Shown here: piece after piece, positions 54,893 to 63,762 of the stretch | Numbering within the stretch: position 1 is the first letter of the stretch | Layout: every line of letters begins with the position of its first letter | Assembly (NCBI RefSeq): GCF_029210495.1 | Contig: NZ_JARGDK010000001.1 | Span: 156,010 to 220,009, forward strand | DNA length: 64,000 bases | Direction: 5' to 3' | Source of the DNA: Pseudothioclava nitratireducens | GTDB lineage: Bacteria; Pseudomonadota; Alphaproteobacteria; Rhodobacterales; Rhodobacteraceae | Position numbers and translations under genes: made by a program | The notes under the pieces: generated by a model | What the model saw: only the letters and a program-made list of their open reading frames with translations | The model's database searches: none | What the model was told of the DNA's origin: nothing

Positions 54893-54906
54893 TTGATTTG
54901 GGTCAA
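54893..54906. promoter_or_regulatory. FNR/FnrL box between fnrL and hemN
   Basis: TTGAT-TTGG-GTCAA. Its centre is about 42 bases before the hemN ATG, a class II activating position if hemN is read from its first base. It is only 11-24 bases before the fnrL ATG, a position better suited to repression of fnrL. Confidence 0.85.
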
Positions 54907-54941
54907 TTTCTGTTGCGCGTCTTACCTCTATTGATACCCCC

Positions 54942-56297
54942 ATGGAACAGGAATCGCAACTGACCCGGCTCGGTCTCTTCGACGCGCGGGTTCCCCGCTA
55001 TACCAGCTACCCCACCGCCCCGCATTTCTCGGAGTCGGTGGGCAGCGACATCTTCACCCAATGGGTCGAGGCGATCCCCGAAGGGGCCGCTATCTCCTTG
55101 TATATGCACGTTCCTTTCTGCCGAAGGCTGTGCTGGTTCTGTGCCTGCCGGACGCAAGGCACGCAAAGCGACGACCCGGTGCGCGCCTATTCCGAGGTGC
55201 TGCTGGCGGAGTTGAAAATGCTCAGGGAGCGGCTGGCGCCCGGCGTCAAATTGTCCAGATTGCACTGGGGTGGCGGCACGCCGACGCTGATGCCCGCTGA
55301 TATGATGCGCCGAGTCGCGGAAGCTGTATTCGAAGCCGTGCCGATGGGCGAAGGGGCCGAATTCTCCGTGGAAATCGACCCTAACGAGATCGACGACGCC
55401 CGCATGGACGCGCTGGCGCAGTCCGGGATGAACCGCGCCTCGATCGGGGTGCAGGATTTCGACCCCGAGATTCAAAAGGTCATCGGGCGGGATCAGAGCT
55501 ACGAAATCACCAAGCGTGCGGTCGAGATGATCCGGGAACGCGGCGTGGCCTCGCTCAACGCCGATATTCTCTACGGCCTGCCCTACCAGGACAATCGCCG
55601 GATTTCCGAATCCGTGCAGAAGCTTCTCTCGCTCGGGCCGGACCGGGTGGCGCTTTATGGCTATGCCCATGTGCCGTGGATGGCGCGGCGGCAGACCATG
55701 ATCCCCTCCGATCACCTGCCCACCCCGCAAGAGCGCCTCGCTCTGTTTGAAACCGCGCGCCAGCTTTTCGTGGCCGATGGGTATGACGAGATTGGCATCG
55801 ACCATTTCGCTCTGCCCAGCGACGGGCTCTCCAAGGCGCTGAAGGCCGGCAAGCTGCGCCGCAACTTCCAGGGCTATACGGACGATCTCGCAGAGGCGCT
55901 GGTCGGCATGGGCGCGAGTTCAATCTCGCGCTTCCCGCAAGGCTACGCGCAGAACGCATCGGCCACCTCGAAGCACACCGGCGCGATCCGTGAGGGCAAG
56001 TTCTCGACCGCGCGCGGGCATGTGTTTTCTGCGGATGACATGATGCGCGCGCGGCTGATCGAGGCGCTGATGTGCGACTTCAAGGTCTCGACGGATGAGC
56101 TGGTCCGCGACTACGGTGCAAAACCGACCGAGTTGGCCACCATGTTCGCCGAGTGCGCCGCGAAGTTCGAGGACATGGTCCGCGTGACGACCTCGGGTCT
56201 GGAAATCCCCGAGAAGGGCCGCCCGCTGACCCGGATGATCGCCCGGCATTTCGATGCTTATGACCTGTCCAAGGCCGGGCATAGCTCCGCGATCTGA
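54942..56297 (+). CDS. hemN: Oxygen-independent coproporphyrinogen III dehydrogenase
   Basis: A radical-SAM enzyme that makes protoporphyrinogen IX without oxygen. The 451 residues contain the HemN cluster motif CRRLCWFCAC (C-x3-C-x2-C-x-C) near residue 62, LHWGGGTPTLM, and a HemN C-terminal domain. The N-terminus RYTSYPTAPHFSE is typical, so the ATG at 54942 is secure. No Shine-Dalgarno sequence precedes it. An FNR box is centred about 42 bases upstream and TATTGA at 54929-54934 could be the -10, so the message may start at or next to the ATG. Confidence 0.96.
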   Translation: MEQESQLTRLGLFDARVPRYTSYPTAPHFSESVGSDIFTQWVEAIPEGAAISLYMHVPFCRRLCWFCACRTQGTQSDDPVRAYSEVLLAELKMLRERLAPGVKLSRLHWGGGTPTLMPADMMRRVAEAVFEAVPMGEGAEFSVEIDPNEIDDARMDALAQSGMNRASIGVQDFDPEIQKVIGRDQSYEITKRAVEMIRERGVASLNADILYGLPYQDNRRISESVQKLLSLGPDRVALYGYAHVPWMARRQTMIPSDHLPTPQERLALFETARQLFVADGYDEIGIDHFALPSDGLSKALKAGKLRRNFQGYTDDLAEALVGMGASSISRFPQGYAQNASATSKHTGAIREGKFSTARGHVFSADDMMRARLIEALMCDFKVSTDELVRDYGAKPTELATMFAECAAKFEDMVRVTTSGLEIPEKGRPLTRMIARHFDAYDLSKAGHSSAI

Positions 56298-56330
56298 GCC
56301 CCTGCTGACCGCCTGTGCTTCGTCCCCGTC

Positions 56331-56367
56331 GGATGCCTCCGGCGGGGATATTTTCTGGCAGAATGAG
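56331..56367 (+). repeat. Intergenic repeat copy downstream of hemN
   Basis: GGATGCCTCCGGCGGGGATA followed by TTTTCTGGCAGAATGAGG, 34 bases after hemN. It shares 20 consecutive bases with the copies at 30.02 and 32.69 kb. Confidence 0.8.
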
Positions 56368-56502
56368 GGGCCGGAACTTTTTCTTAAGCTTCTTCGGCTT
56401 TGCTGACCGGGCGGTACAGGCGGGGACGCCGATGACCGCGCAGAGTGACGATGCGCCCCCCTTGGTGAGCCGTGTGCAACTTCGGGGGGCGCTGGCGCTC
56501 TG
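56368..56502. other. Unassigned spacer between two repeat copies
   Basis: 135 bases bounded by oppositely oriented repeat copies. Short frames run through it but none has coding-like composition, a ribosome site or a recognisable product. It may be DNA trapped between the repeats, or just the natural hemN 3' region. Confidence 0.3.
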
Positions 56503-56575
56503 TCAGTCTGCCGGAAATATCCTCGGGGGTGAATGGCCGCAGGCCAGAGGGGGCGGATAGCCCCCTGCCCGGCTC
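56503..56575 (-). repeat. Inverted intergenic repeat copy with GC hairpin
   Basis: TCAGTCTGCCGGAAATATCC, then TCGGGGGTGAATGGCCGCAG, then a hairpin GGGGGCGGATAGCCCCC. It lies opposite in orientation to the copy at 56331-56367 and reaches the stop of the glycosyltransferase gene. The same sequence type is found inside xdhA. Confidence 0.75.
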
Positions 56576-57803
56576 AGCGTTCGGTATGCCCCGCACGTTC
56601 GACGAATTCGACCAGTTTCGGCAGGCATTTCCCGTGCAGATCGTATGTCTCGACAATCGTGCGACGGGCCGCCGCGCGCTGTGCCTCATAGGCCGCAGGA
56701 TTGGCCAGAACATCGGTGAGCGCCGCGCTCCAGCCCTCGATGTCGAAGAAATCCACTAGCTTGCCGTTGCGCCCATCCTTGATGACCTCGCGCACCGGAT
56801 CGGTATCGGACCCGACCACCATGCAACCCGCCGCCATCGACTCCATCAGCGACCAGCTCAGCACGAACGGGTAGGTCAGATAGGCGTGGCAGCGCGAGAC
56901 CTGAAGCATCGAGAGATAGGTCGGATAGGCCACCCGCCCGAGGAAATGCACGCGCGACAGGTCCAGCCTGTCGCCGACCTCGTCCAGCATCTTCTGCTTC
57001 CAGCTCGCGGCATCCTTGGGGGCGGCGCCATAGCTTTGCCCCTCCTCACCGACAATGGCGACATGGGCCTTGGGGCGCGCCTCGAGAACCGCCGGAAGCG
57101 CGCGCATGAAGCTATGGAAGCCGCGATAGGGTTCGAGCGAGCGATTGACGAAGGTCAGCAACTCGTCGCCCGGGCGGAAGCTGAGCGTCGTTTCGGGGAT
57201 CTCGAAAAAGGCGTTTGGATCGGGGCGGACCCGGCCGGTGTCGATGCCGTCATGGCAGATCGTGATCTTGTCGCGGAATTCCGGCTGGAAAGTGGCTGCC
57301 TGAAACGCCGTCGGCGCGAGGGCGGCATCGGCCTGCACCATGGACTGCACCAGATGCGCAGAGCGCGCCACCGTCATGATCCGCGGCTCAAGGCCCTCCC
57401 GGCGGAACTCGGCGTCGAAATCGGTGTCGAGCCCCTCGCTGCGATACATCAGCTCGGCATAAACGAGGAGCTTCGCACGCGGCCAGACTTCCTTGAGGAA
57501 CAGCGTCTCACCCCAGCCGGAATGGCCGAAAATCACATCCGGGTGGTAGTCGTGCTGATCGCGCAACTGCCGCGCGGCGAAAGCCGCCTTCAGGCCGCGT
57601 TCGGCGCAATCGGCATACATGCGGGTCAGGTTCGAGGACAGCGTGACCTCCGAGGGCTTGCGGTATTTCACCACCTTCACTGGCGAGGGGCGCGTGTTCG
57701 TCTCGGATGTCAGGGCAAGAACGTGATGGCCGCGATTGACGAGAGCGGGGGCAAGATGCGGGAACTGACCAGGGAAATTCTGATGAACGAACAGGATCTT
57801 CAT
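56574..57803 (-). CDS. Glycosyltransferase family 1/4 type
   Basis: 409 residues with a two-domain GT-B fold. The N-terminal domain starts MKILFVHQNFPGQFPHLAPA. The C-terminal donor domain shows FVNRSLEPYRGFHSFMRAL and the family motif PFVLSWSLMESMAAGCMVVG (E-x7-E-like region). An NDP-sugar is transferred to an unknown acceptor. The start overlaps the stop of the yejF-like gene by four bases (ATGA), so it is translationally coupled to a peptide transporter. No other polysaccharide genes are nearby, and the link is unexplained. Confidence 0.85.
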   Translation of the reverse strand: MKILFVHQNFPGQFPHLAPALVNRGHHVLALTSETNTRPSPVKVVKYRKPSEVTLSSNLTRMYADCAERGLKAAFAARQLRDQHDYHPDVIFGHSGWGETLFLKEVWPRAKLLVYAELMYRSEGLDTDFDAEFRREGLEPRIMTVARSAHLVQSMVQADAALAPTAFQAATFQPEFRDKITICHDGIDTGRVRPDPNAFFEIPETTLSFRPGDELLTFVNRSLEPYRGFHSFMRALPAVLEARPKAHVAIVGEEGQSYGAAPKDAASWKQKMLDEVGDRLDLSRVHFLGRVAYPTYLSMLQVSRCHAYLTYPFVLSWSLMESMAAGCMVVGSDTDPVREVIKDGRNGKLVDFFDIEGWSAALTDVLANPAAYEAQRAAARRTIVETYDLHGKCLPKLVEFVERAGHTER

Positions 57804-59407
57804 GCGGCTCCGCCAAAACTGTCTTCACCGAGCGCCGCCGTCAGCAACGCGCGGGTATAATCGGTCTGCGGCGCGGCAAAGATCTGCTCGGCAGGGCCCG
57901 CCTCGACCACATCTCCACGCTTCATCACCATGATCTTGTGCGAGAGCGCGCGTACCACGCGCAGGTCGTGGCTGATGAACAGATAGGCCAGCCCGTAGCG
58001 TCGTTGCAGGGCGCGCAGAAGCTCTACGATCTGCACCTGCACCGTCATGTCGAGTGCCGAGGTCGGCTCATCGAGCACCACCACTTTCGGCCGCAGGATC
58101 ATCGCCCGCGCAATCGCGATCCGCTGACGCTGACCGCCCGAGAATTCATGCGGGTAGCGGTGCATGGAGGCCGGGTCGAGCCCGACTTCTTCCATGATTT
58201 CCTCGACCATCTCGCGCCGATTGCGCCCCGGCTCGACACCGTGGACGGTCAGACCCTCGGCGATGATCTGCTCGATTGTCATGCGCGGGCTGAGTGAGCC
58301 GAACGGGTCCTGAAACACGATCTGCATGTCCCGGCGCAGCTTGCGCAACTGGCCCGAGGACCAGCGCGAGATATCCGCGCCATCATAGAGGATCGGCCCC
58401 TCGGACTGGATCAGCCGCATGATCGCAAGCGCGAGCGTGGTCTTGCCCGAACCGCTTTCGCCGACGATCCCCAGCGTCTCGCCAGCGCGCAGGCTGAGCG
58501 ACGCGTCGTTGACCGCCTTCACATGGCCGACGACACGGCGCAAAAGTCCGCGCTGAACCGGGAACCAGATCTTCAGATGCTCGGTGCGCACCAGTTCGGG
58601 CGCGTCCGCGACGACCGGATCGGCGCGCCCGGTGGGCTCTGCCGCAAGCAACTTACGCGTATAGGGATGCTGCGGGTTGGCGAAAATCTCTTCGGCCGGC
58701 CCCTGCTCTACGATCTCACCATTTTGCATCACGCAGACCCGATCCGCGATCCGCCGCACGATGCCCAGATCATGGCTGATGAACAGAAGGCTCATGCCCA
58801 GATCGCGCTTCAGATCGGCCAGCAGGTCGAGGATCTGCGCCTGAATGGTCACGTCGAGCGCGGTGGTCGGCTCATCCGCAATCAGCAGTTCCGGCCCGTT
58901 CGCAAGCGCCATCGCGATCATCACCCGCTGACGTTGGCCGCCCGAAAGCTGGTGCGGGTAATCCGCCAGACGGCTTTCGGGGTTCTGGATGCCGACTTGG
59001 GTCAGAAGTTCGATGATGCGCGCGCGGGCCTCGTCGCCTTGCAGGCCCTGGTGGATGCCAAGGCTTTCGCCGATCTGCCGCTCGATCGTGTGGAGCGGGT
59101 TCAGCGAGGTCATCGGCTCTTGGAAGATAAAGCTGATATCGTTGCCGCGCACGTCGCGCAGCGCGGCCTCGGGGGCGCCGACCATCTCGCGGCCTTCGTA
59201 GCGGATAGAGCCTTCGATCTGCGCGTTCGAGCCGAGAAGTGCGACCGTGGACAGCGCCGTCACCGACTTGCCCGAGCCGGACTCACCCACCAGCGCCACG
59301 GTCTCGCCTTTGCCGACCGAGAAGGACACGCCCTTCACCGCCGGGATCAGCTTGCCGTCCTGCGAAAAGGTCACGCGCAGGTTCTCGACCTCAAGCACCG
59401 CGCTCAT
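57800..59407 (-). CDS. yejF: Oligopeptide/microcin C-type ABC transporter, fused double ATPase
   Basis: 535 residues with two complete nucleotide-binding domains in tandem. Domain 1 has Walker A GESGSGKS and signature LSGGQRQRVMIAMAL, domain 2 has GESGSGKT and FSGGQRQRIAIARAM; each has its own Walker B (LLIADEPTTALD, VVVLDEPTSALD). This is the YejF/OppDF-fusion layout. The frame is open far upstream, but the ATG at 59407 starts a normal ATPase (SAVLEVENLRVTF) and overlaps the permease stop (ATGA). It powers the YejBE channel; the ligands are probably oligopeptides. Confidence 0.93.
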   Translation of the reverse strand: MSAVLEVENLRVTFSQDGKLIPAVKGVSFSVGKGETVALVGESGSGKSVTALSTVALLGSNAQIEGSIRYEGREMVGAPEAALRDVRGNDISFIFQEPMTSLNPLHTIERQIGESLGIHQGLQGDEARARIIELLTQVGIQNPESRLADYPHQLSGGQRQRVMIAMALANGPELLIADEPTTALDVTIQAQILDLLADLKRDLGMSLLFISHDLGIVRRIADRVCVMQNGEIVEQGPAEEIFANPQHPYTRKLLAAEPTGRADPVVADAPELVRTEHLKIWFPVQRGLLRRVVGHVKAVNDASLSLRAGETLGIVGESGSGKTTLALAIMRLIQSEGPILYDGADISRWSSGQLRKLRRDMQIVFQDPFGSLSPRMTIEQIIAEGLTVHGVEPGRNRREMVEEIMEEVGLDPASMHRYPHEFSGGQRQRIAIARAMILRPKVVVLDEPTSALDMTVQVQIVELLRALQRRYGLAYLFISHDLRVVRALSHKIMVMKRGDVVEAGPAEQIFAAPQTDYTRALLTAALGEDSFGGAA

Positions 59408-60510
59408 TTGAAAACCTTTCTGGGATCGAAGGCATCGCGCACGCCCTCGAAGATGAAGACTAGCAGCGAGAGCATGATCGAGAAGGAGAAGAAGGCCGCG
59501 AAGGCGAGCCACGGGGCCTGAAGGTGGCGTTTGCCTTGCAGCGCCAGTTCCCCCAGCGAGGGCGCGGAGCTTGGCAACCCGTAGCCCAGATAATCGAGCG
59601 AGGCGAGCATCGAGATCGTGCCGGTGATGACGAAAGGCAGCATGGTCAGCGTCGCCACCATCGCATTGGGCAGGATGTGGCGGAACATGATGACCCGGTC
59701 CGAAACGCCGAGCGCGCGTGCCGCGCGGACATATTCGAAATTGCGCGCCCGCAGGAACTCTGCCCGGACGACGCCGGTCAGCGCGGGCCAGCCGAAGAGG
59801 ATCGCGACAAAGACCAAAAGCCAGAAGCTGCGCCCGAGGATCGCGAAGAGGATGATGATGACGTAGAGCGAGGGGGTGGAGGCCCATATCTCCAGAACGC
59901 GCTGGAAGATCAGATCCGTTCGCCCGCCGAAATAGCCCTGAATGGCCCCGGCGGCGATGCCGATGACGCTTGCAACCGAGGTCACGATGAGGGTGAACAG
60001 GATCGAGGTGCGGAAGCCGTAGATAACACGGGCCAGCACGTCGCGCGCCGTATCGTCCGTGCCGAGCCAGTGGTCGCCATCCGGAGCCGAGGGCGCGGTG
60101 CCCACGTTGTTGATCGTGCGGTAGTGGTAGGGGATCGGAGGCCAGAGGAGCCAACCGCGCTCGATCGGTTCGCCCTCGACCGTGCCCGAGGTCTTGGCCT
60201 CGGTCATGTAGGTCTCGGGATCGTCCCAGCATTCCTCGCGCCCGCCGGTCACGATCAGGCATTGCACGGCCTCGTCACGATAGATCGCCTCGGTTCGGAA
60301 ATCGCCCCCGAAGGCGGTCTCGGGGTAGAAACGGTAAGCGGGGACGAAGAACTCGCCCCGGTAGCGCACGAGGATCGGCTTGTCATTGGCCAGCACCTCG
60401 GCCAAGAGCGACATCACGAAGAGCGCAAGGAACAGCCAGAGCGACCAGAAGGCGCGGCGGTTGGCCTTGAAGTTGCGCCAGCGGCGCTGATTGAGCGGAG
60501 ACAGCGCCAT
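59404..60510 (-). CDS. yejE: Oligopeptide/microcin C-type ABC permease
   Basis: A 368-residue inner-membrane permease. After the first helix there is a long periplasmic loop of about 110 residues (residues ~50-150, with two cysteines and GDHWLGTDDTARDV), then five helices and the EAA coupling loop ARALGVSDRVIMFRHILPNA. The ending KVFK is typical of YejE. It overlaps yejB by one base and yejF by four. Works with YejB as the channel. Confidence 0.93.
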   Translation of the reverse strand: MALSPLNQRRWRNFKANRRAFWSLWLFLALFVMSLLAEVLANDKPILVRYRGEFFVPAYRFYPETAFGGDFRTEAIYRDEAVQCLIVTGGREECWDDPETYMTEAKTSGTVEGEPIERGWLLWPPIPYHYRTINNVGTAPSAPDGDHWLGTDDTARDVLARVIYGFRTSILFTLIVTSVASVIGIAAGAIQGYFGGRTDLIFQRVLEIWASTPSLYVIIILFAILGRSFWLLVFVAILFGWPALTGVVRAEFLRARNFEYVRAARALGVSDRVIMFRHILPNAMVATLTMLPFVITGTISMLASLDYLGYGLPSSAPSLGELALQGKRHLQAPWLAFAAFFSFSIMLSLLVFIFEGVRDAFDPRKVFK

Positions 60511-61664
60511 CAGCCGGCCCTCCGCTCAAAGTCGATGCGCGGATCGACGAAGACATACATCAGGTCCGAGAGAATCCCAACGACGAGCGAAATCAGGCCA
60601 AACACGTAGAGCGTTCCGAAGACCACCGGATAGTTCCGCTCTGCCGCCGCCTGGAAGCCCAAGAGCCCCAGCCCGTCGAGCGAGAAGATCGTCTCGACGA
60701 TGATCGAGGCGCCGAAGAACACGCCGAGGAAGGTCGCCGGGAAGCCCGCGATCACGATCAGCATCGCGTTGCGGAACACATGGCCATAAAGCACGCGGTT
60801 CTCGGCCAGACCCTTGGCGCGAGCGGTCACCACATACTGCTTGTTGATCTCGTCGAGGAAGGAATTCTTCGTCAAAAGCGTCATGGTCGCGAAGCTGGCG
60901 ATGGTGGTCGCGGCCACCGGCAGCGTGATGTGCCACAGGTAGTCGAGCACCTTGCCGATCAGCGACAAATCCTCCCAACCGTCGGAGGTCAGCCCACGCA
61001 ACGGGAAGATTTTCCAATAGGTGCCGCCCGCGAACAGCACCATCAGCATCACCGCGAACAGGAAGCCCGGGATCGCATAGCCCACGATGATGGCGCCGGA
61101 GGTCCATGTGTCGAAGGGCGTGCCGTCCTTCACCGCCTTGCGGATACCCAGCGGGATCGAGACGATATAGGCGATGAGCGTGGACCACAGGCCCAGCGTG
61201 ATCGAGACCGGCATCTTGTCGAGGACCAGCTCCATTACCGTCTGCGCATGGAAGAAGCTTTTGCCGAAATCGAAGCGCAGGTAGTTGCCCATCATGACGA
61301 AGAAGCGCTCGACCGCGCCGATCTTCTCGGTGGTGCATTCGGGTGCGCGCACAGAGGGGGGGCCGGTGAAGCCGTCCTCGCAGACGATCCGCGAAAACCC
61401 CATATCGACTTCGAGCTGGGCAAGCTGGTCGGGGGATATTCCGCGCGCGCCCTGATAGCCGCCCGCCTCGACCCCGCCCTGCCCCGCGCCAGCATCGCCG
61501 CCGCCCGCAAAGTTGCGCACCGAGTCCGCCTCACCTTCGACGCGGGCGAGGATCTGTTCGATCGGTCCGCCCGGCACGAATTGGGTCAGCGTGAAGTTCA
61601 CGATCATGATCCCGATCAGCGTCGGGATCACCAAAAGCAACCGCCGAAGGATATAGGCGCCCAT
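60510..61664 (-). CDS. yejB: Oligopeptide/microcin C-type ABC permease
   Basis: 384 residues. The N-terminal helix (ILRRLLLVIPTLIGIMIVNF) is followed by FVPGGPIEQIL, then a periplasmic loop that holds a glycine/alanine-rich stretch (FAGGGDAGAGQGGVEAGGY, residues ~52-70). Further helices carry the coupling loop TARAKGLAENRVLYGHVFRNA. The pattern matches YejB. It is 35 bases downstream of yejA and one base into yejE, so the four-gene order yejA-B-E-F is conserved. Confidence 0.93.
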   Translation of the reverse strand: MGAYILRRLLLVIPTLIGIMIVNFTLTQFVPGGPIEQILARVEGEADSVRNFAGGGDAGAGQGGVEAGGYQGARGISPDQLAQLEVDMGFSRIVCEDGFTGPPSVRAPECTTEKIGAVERFFVMMGNYLRFDFGKSFFHAQTVMELVLDKMPVSITLGLWSTLIAYIVSIPLGIRKAVKDGTPFDTWTSGAIIVGYAIPGFLFAVMLMVLFAGGTYWKIFPLRGLTSDGWEDLSLIGKVLDYLWHITLPVAATTIASFATMTLLTKNSFLDEINKQYVVTARAKGLAENRVLYGHVFRNAMLIVIAGFPATFLGVFFGASIIVETIFSLDGLGLLGFQAAAERNYPVVFGTLYVFGLISLVVGILSDLMYVFVDPRIDFERRAG

Positions 61665-61699
61665 TGACCTTTTCTGCCCTTTTTATTCGCCCCTGCGGC

Positions 61700-63598
61700 T
61701 CAGAACGCGCCCGCAGCTTTCAGTTTTTCGGCTTTTTCGGCGTTATACCACCAGAAATCCAGTTCGCCCAGAGAATAGGGCGGCAGGTTTTCGGGGTGCT
61801 CGTACATGTCGTAATAGGCCACCGTATGGGTGTCTTTATACCATTGCGGCACCCAGAACCGGAGCGCCCGCAGCGCCCGATCGAGCGCATGGACACGCGG
61901 CACAAGCTCGTCGCGGGTCTGCGCCTCTTCGACCAGCCGGATCAGCTTGTCGATGGCCGGATTGGCCAGACCCATAGCGTTGAACACATCGCCAACCGAG
62001 GCCGAGCCGAAATACTGCTGAAGATCGGCACCGGGGATGAAATCCTGCCCGACATGGCTGGTGATCAGGTCGAAATCATGCGCGCGGCGCTGGTTTTCAT
62101 ATTGGCTGTCATCGACACGTTCGTGGACCGCATCGACACCGATCCGGCGCAGGTTCTCGACATAGGGGTTGATGACCCGATCGAAGGTCTGGCTGTCATT
62201 GAGAATTTCGACGCGCAACGTTTTACCGGCGGCATTGCGGCGCAACCCGTCAGAGCCGACCTCCCAGCCAGCAGCGTCGAGCAACTCGCCCGCGCGGCGC
62301 AGATTGCCCCGGTCGATCTGTTTCTCACCCGAGACCGGCGCGTCCACCGCCGGGTCGGTCAGCACGCCCTCGGGCAGATCGCCCGCCAGCGGTTCGAGCA
62401 GCGCGAGTTCTTCGGGCGTGGGCGTGCCCGTCGCCTCAAGCTCGGAGTTTTCCCAGATCGAATTCACCCGCTCATAAAGCCCGTAGAACAGCGTCGTGTT
62501 GGACCATTCGAAGTTGAAGGCGAGCTGCAGCGCCTCGCGCACCCGGATGTCTTGCAGATCGGGACGGCGCAGGTTGATCAGATAGGCCTGCCCCGAGGCG
62601 ATATTGCCGTTGTGAAGTTCGGCCTTCTTGACGTGACCGCGCGTCATCGCCGGGAAATCATAGCCCGTCGCCCAGAAGATCGAGGAGGCCTCGTTGCGGA
62701 AGGTGTATTGGCCTGCCTTGAATGCCTCGAAGGCCGAGTTGTAATCCCCGAAATACTCGATGCGGATGCGGTCGAAATTGTTGCGGCCCTTGTTGATCGG
62801 CAGGTCTTCGCCCCAGTAGTCGGGGTTGCGCTTCCACGTGACTGAACGATTGTCGCGCGCGGCGTCGAACATATAGGGGCCCGAGCCGATCAGCGGCACG
62901 TCCGAGGCCCGGTCGAGGCTGATTCCATCGCGTGCGAACTGCGCCTTGGAGAAGACCGGAAGACCACCTGCCGCCTGAATGATGTCGCGGCGCGGATAGT
63001 CTGCGGTGAAGGTGTATTTCACACGACGCTCGTCCAGCGCCTCGACCGAGGCGATCTGCTGCGCGACCACGTTGCGGAAAGAACTCAGCCCTTTGTCGCG
63101 GAGTTGCTCGTAGCTGAAGACCACATCCTCCGGCGTCATCGGCGTGCCGTCCGAGAAGGTGATCCCCTGACGCAGAGTGAAAATCACCCAGTCGCGGCTT
63201 TCGGGATACTCGAAGCTTTCGCAGAGCAAACAATAGGCCTCGCCGACCGTATCCGCCGTGCCGGTGAGCATCGATTCATGCGGCGCGGAGGCAAGCGCCG
63301 CCGCGCGACCCTCCAGCGTATAGGGGTTGAAATTGTCAAACCCGCCCGCCGTCCATTCGGAAATCTCGCCCCCCTTCGGCGCGTCCGGGTTGACGTAGTC
63401 GAGATGGGTGAAATCCGCGGCGTATTTCAGATCGCCGAGTGTCGAGATCGCGCTCGCGGTGAGCGTGTCCTCGGCCCGACCGATCCCGGTCAACCCGACC
63501 CAAAGCGCTGCCGCAAGGAGCAGCCCTGCGCCGGTCCGCGCCGCCAGAGCGGTTCTGTCTTGCGTCTGGGCCAGCGCCAAAGTGCGAAATGCAGCCAT
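61700..63598 (-). CDS. yejA: Periplasmic oligopeptide-binding protein
   Basis: A family 5 extracellular solute-binding protein, 632 residues, larger than typical OppA, as usual for YejA. A signal peptide (ALWVGLTGIGRAED, cleavage near residue 42) follows a longish N-terminal region. The mature part shows the SBP_bac_5 blocks WTAGGFDNFNPYTLEGRAA, LRQGITFSDGTPMTPEDVVF and VREALQLAFNFEW. It delivers peptides to YejBEF. It is the first gene of the operon; upstream is a 164-base gap, then the cytochrome c gene on the same strand. Confidence 0.92.
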   Translation of the reverse strand: MAAFRTLALAQTQDRTALAARTGAGLLLAAALWVGLTGIGRAEDTLTASAISTLGDLKYAADFTHLDYVNPDAPKGGEISEWTAGGFDNFNPYTLEGRAAALASAPHESMLTGTADTVGEAYCLLCESFEYPESRDWVIFTLRQGITFSDGTPMTPEDVVFSYEQLRDKGLSSFRNVVAQQIASVEALDERRVKYTFTADYPRRDIIQAAGGLPVFSKAQFARDGISLDRASDVPLIGSGPYMFDAARDNRSVTWKRNPDYWGEDLPINKGRNNFDRIRIEYFGDYNSAFEAFKAGQYTFRNEASSIFWATGYDFPAMTRGHVKKAELHNGNIASGQAYLINLRRPDLQDIRVREALQLAFNFEWSNTTLFYGLYERVNSIWENSELEATGTPTPEELALLEPLAGDLPEGVLTDPAVDAPVSGEKQIDRGNLRRAGELLDAAGWEVGSDGLRRNAAGKTLRVEILNDSQTFDRVINPYVENLRRIGVDAVHERVDDSQYENQRRAHDFDLITSHVGQDFIPGADLQQYFGSASVGDVFNAMGLANPAIDKLIRLVEEAQTRDELVPRVHALDRALRALRFWVPQWYKDTHTVAYYDMYEHPENLPPYSLGELDFWWYNAEKAEKLKAAGAF

Positions 63599-63711
63599 AC
63601 CGTTCTTCCCCTGTGTCCTCTTGCGCGCATGTCCAAGGCTTGCGCGGGATTTTGCCCAAGCTAGCGGCGCGACGGGGCGGGGGGCAAGTTGCTTTCCCGT
63701 GAGCGGAAAAC

Positions 63712-63741
63712 AAAAGGCCGCATCCGAAGATGCGGCCTTTC
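63712..63741 (-). terminator. Terminator between the cytochrome c gene and yejA
   Basis: A 12-bp perfect stem (AAAGGCCGCATC with GATGCGGCCTTT) and CGAA loop, 21 bases beyond the cytochrome stop. In the minus direction the stem ends in TTT followed by TGTTTTCC. It should separate the cytochrome transcript from yejABEF. Confidence 0.85.
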
Positions 63742-63762
63742 GATCTGGTCCGGGTGAACGGC

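Noticed and set aside
54904-54906. TTG start for fnrL eight codons upstream
   Set aside because: It falls inside the FNR box; the ATG at 54882 gives the usual FnrL N-terminus.
57800-60262. 820-codon frame extending yejF upstream
   Set aside because: The extra N-terminal part is an antiframe of yejE on the same strand, Arg/His-rich. The ATPase clearly starts at 59407.
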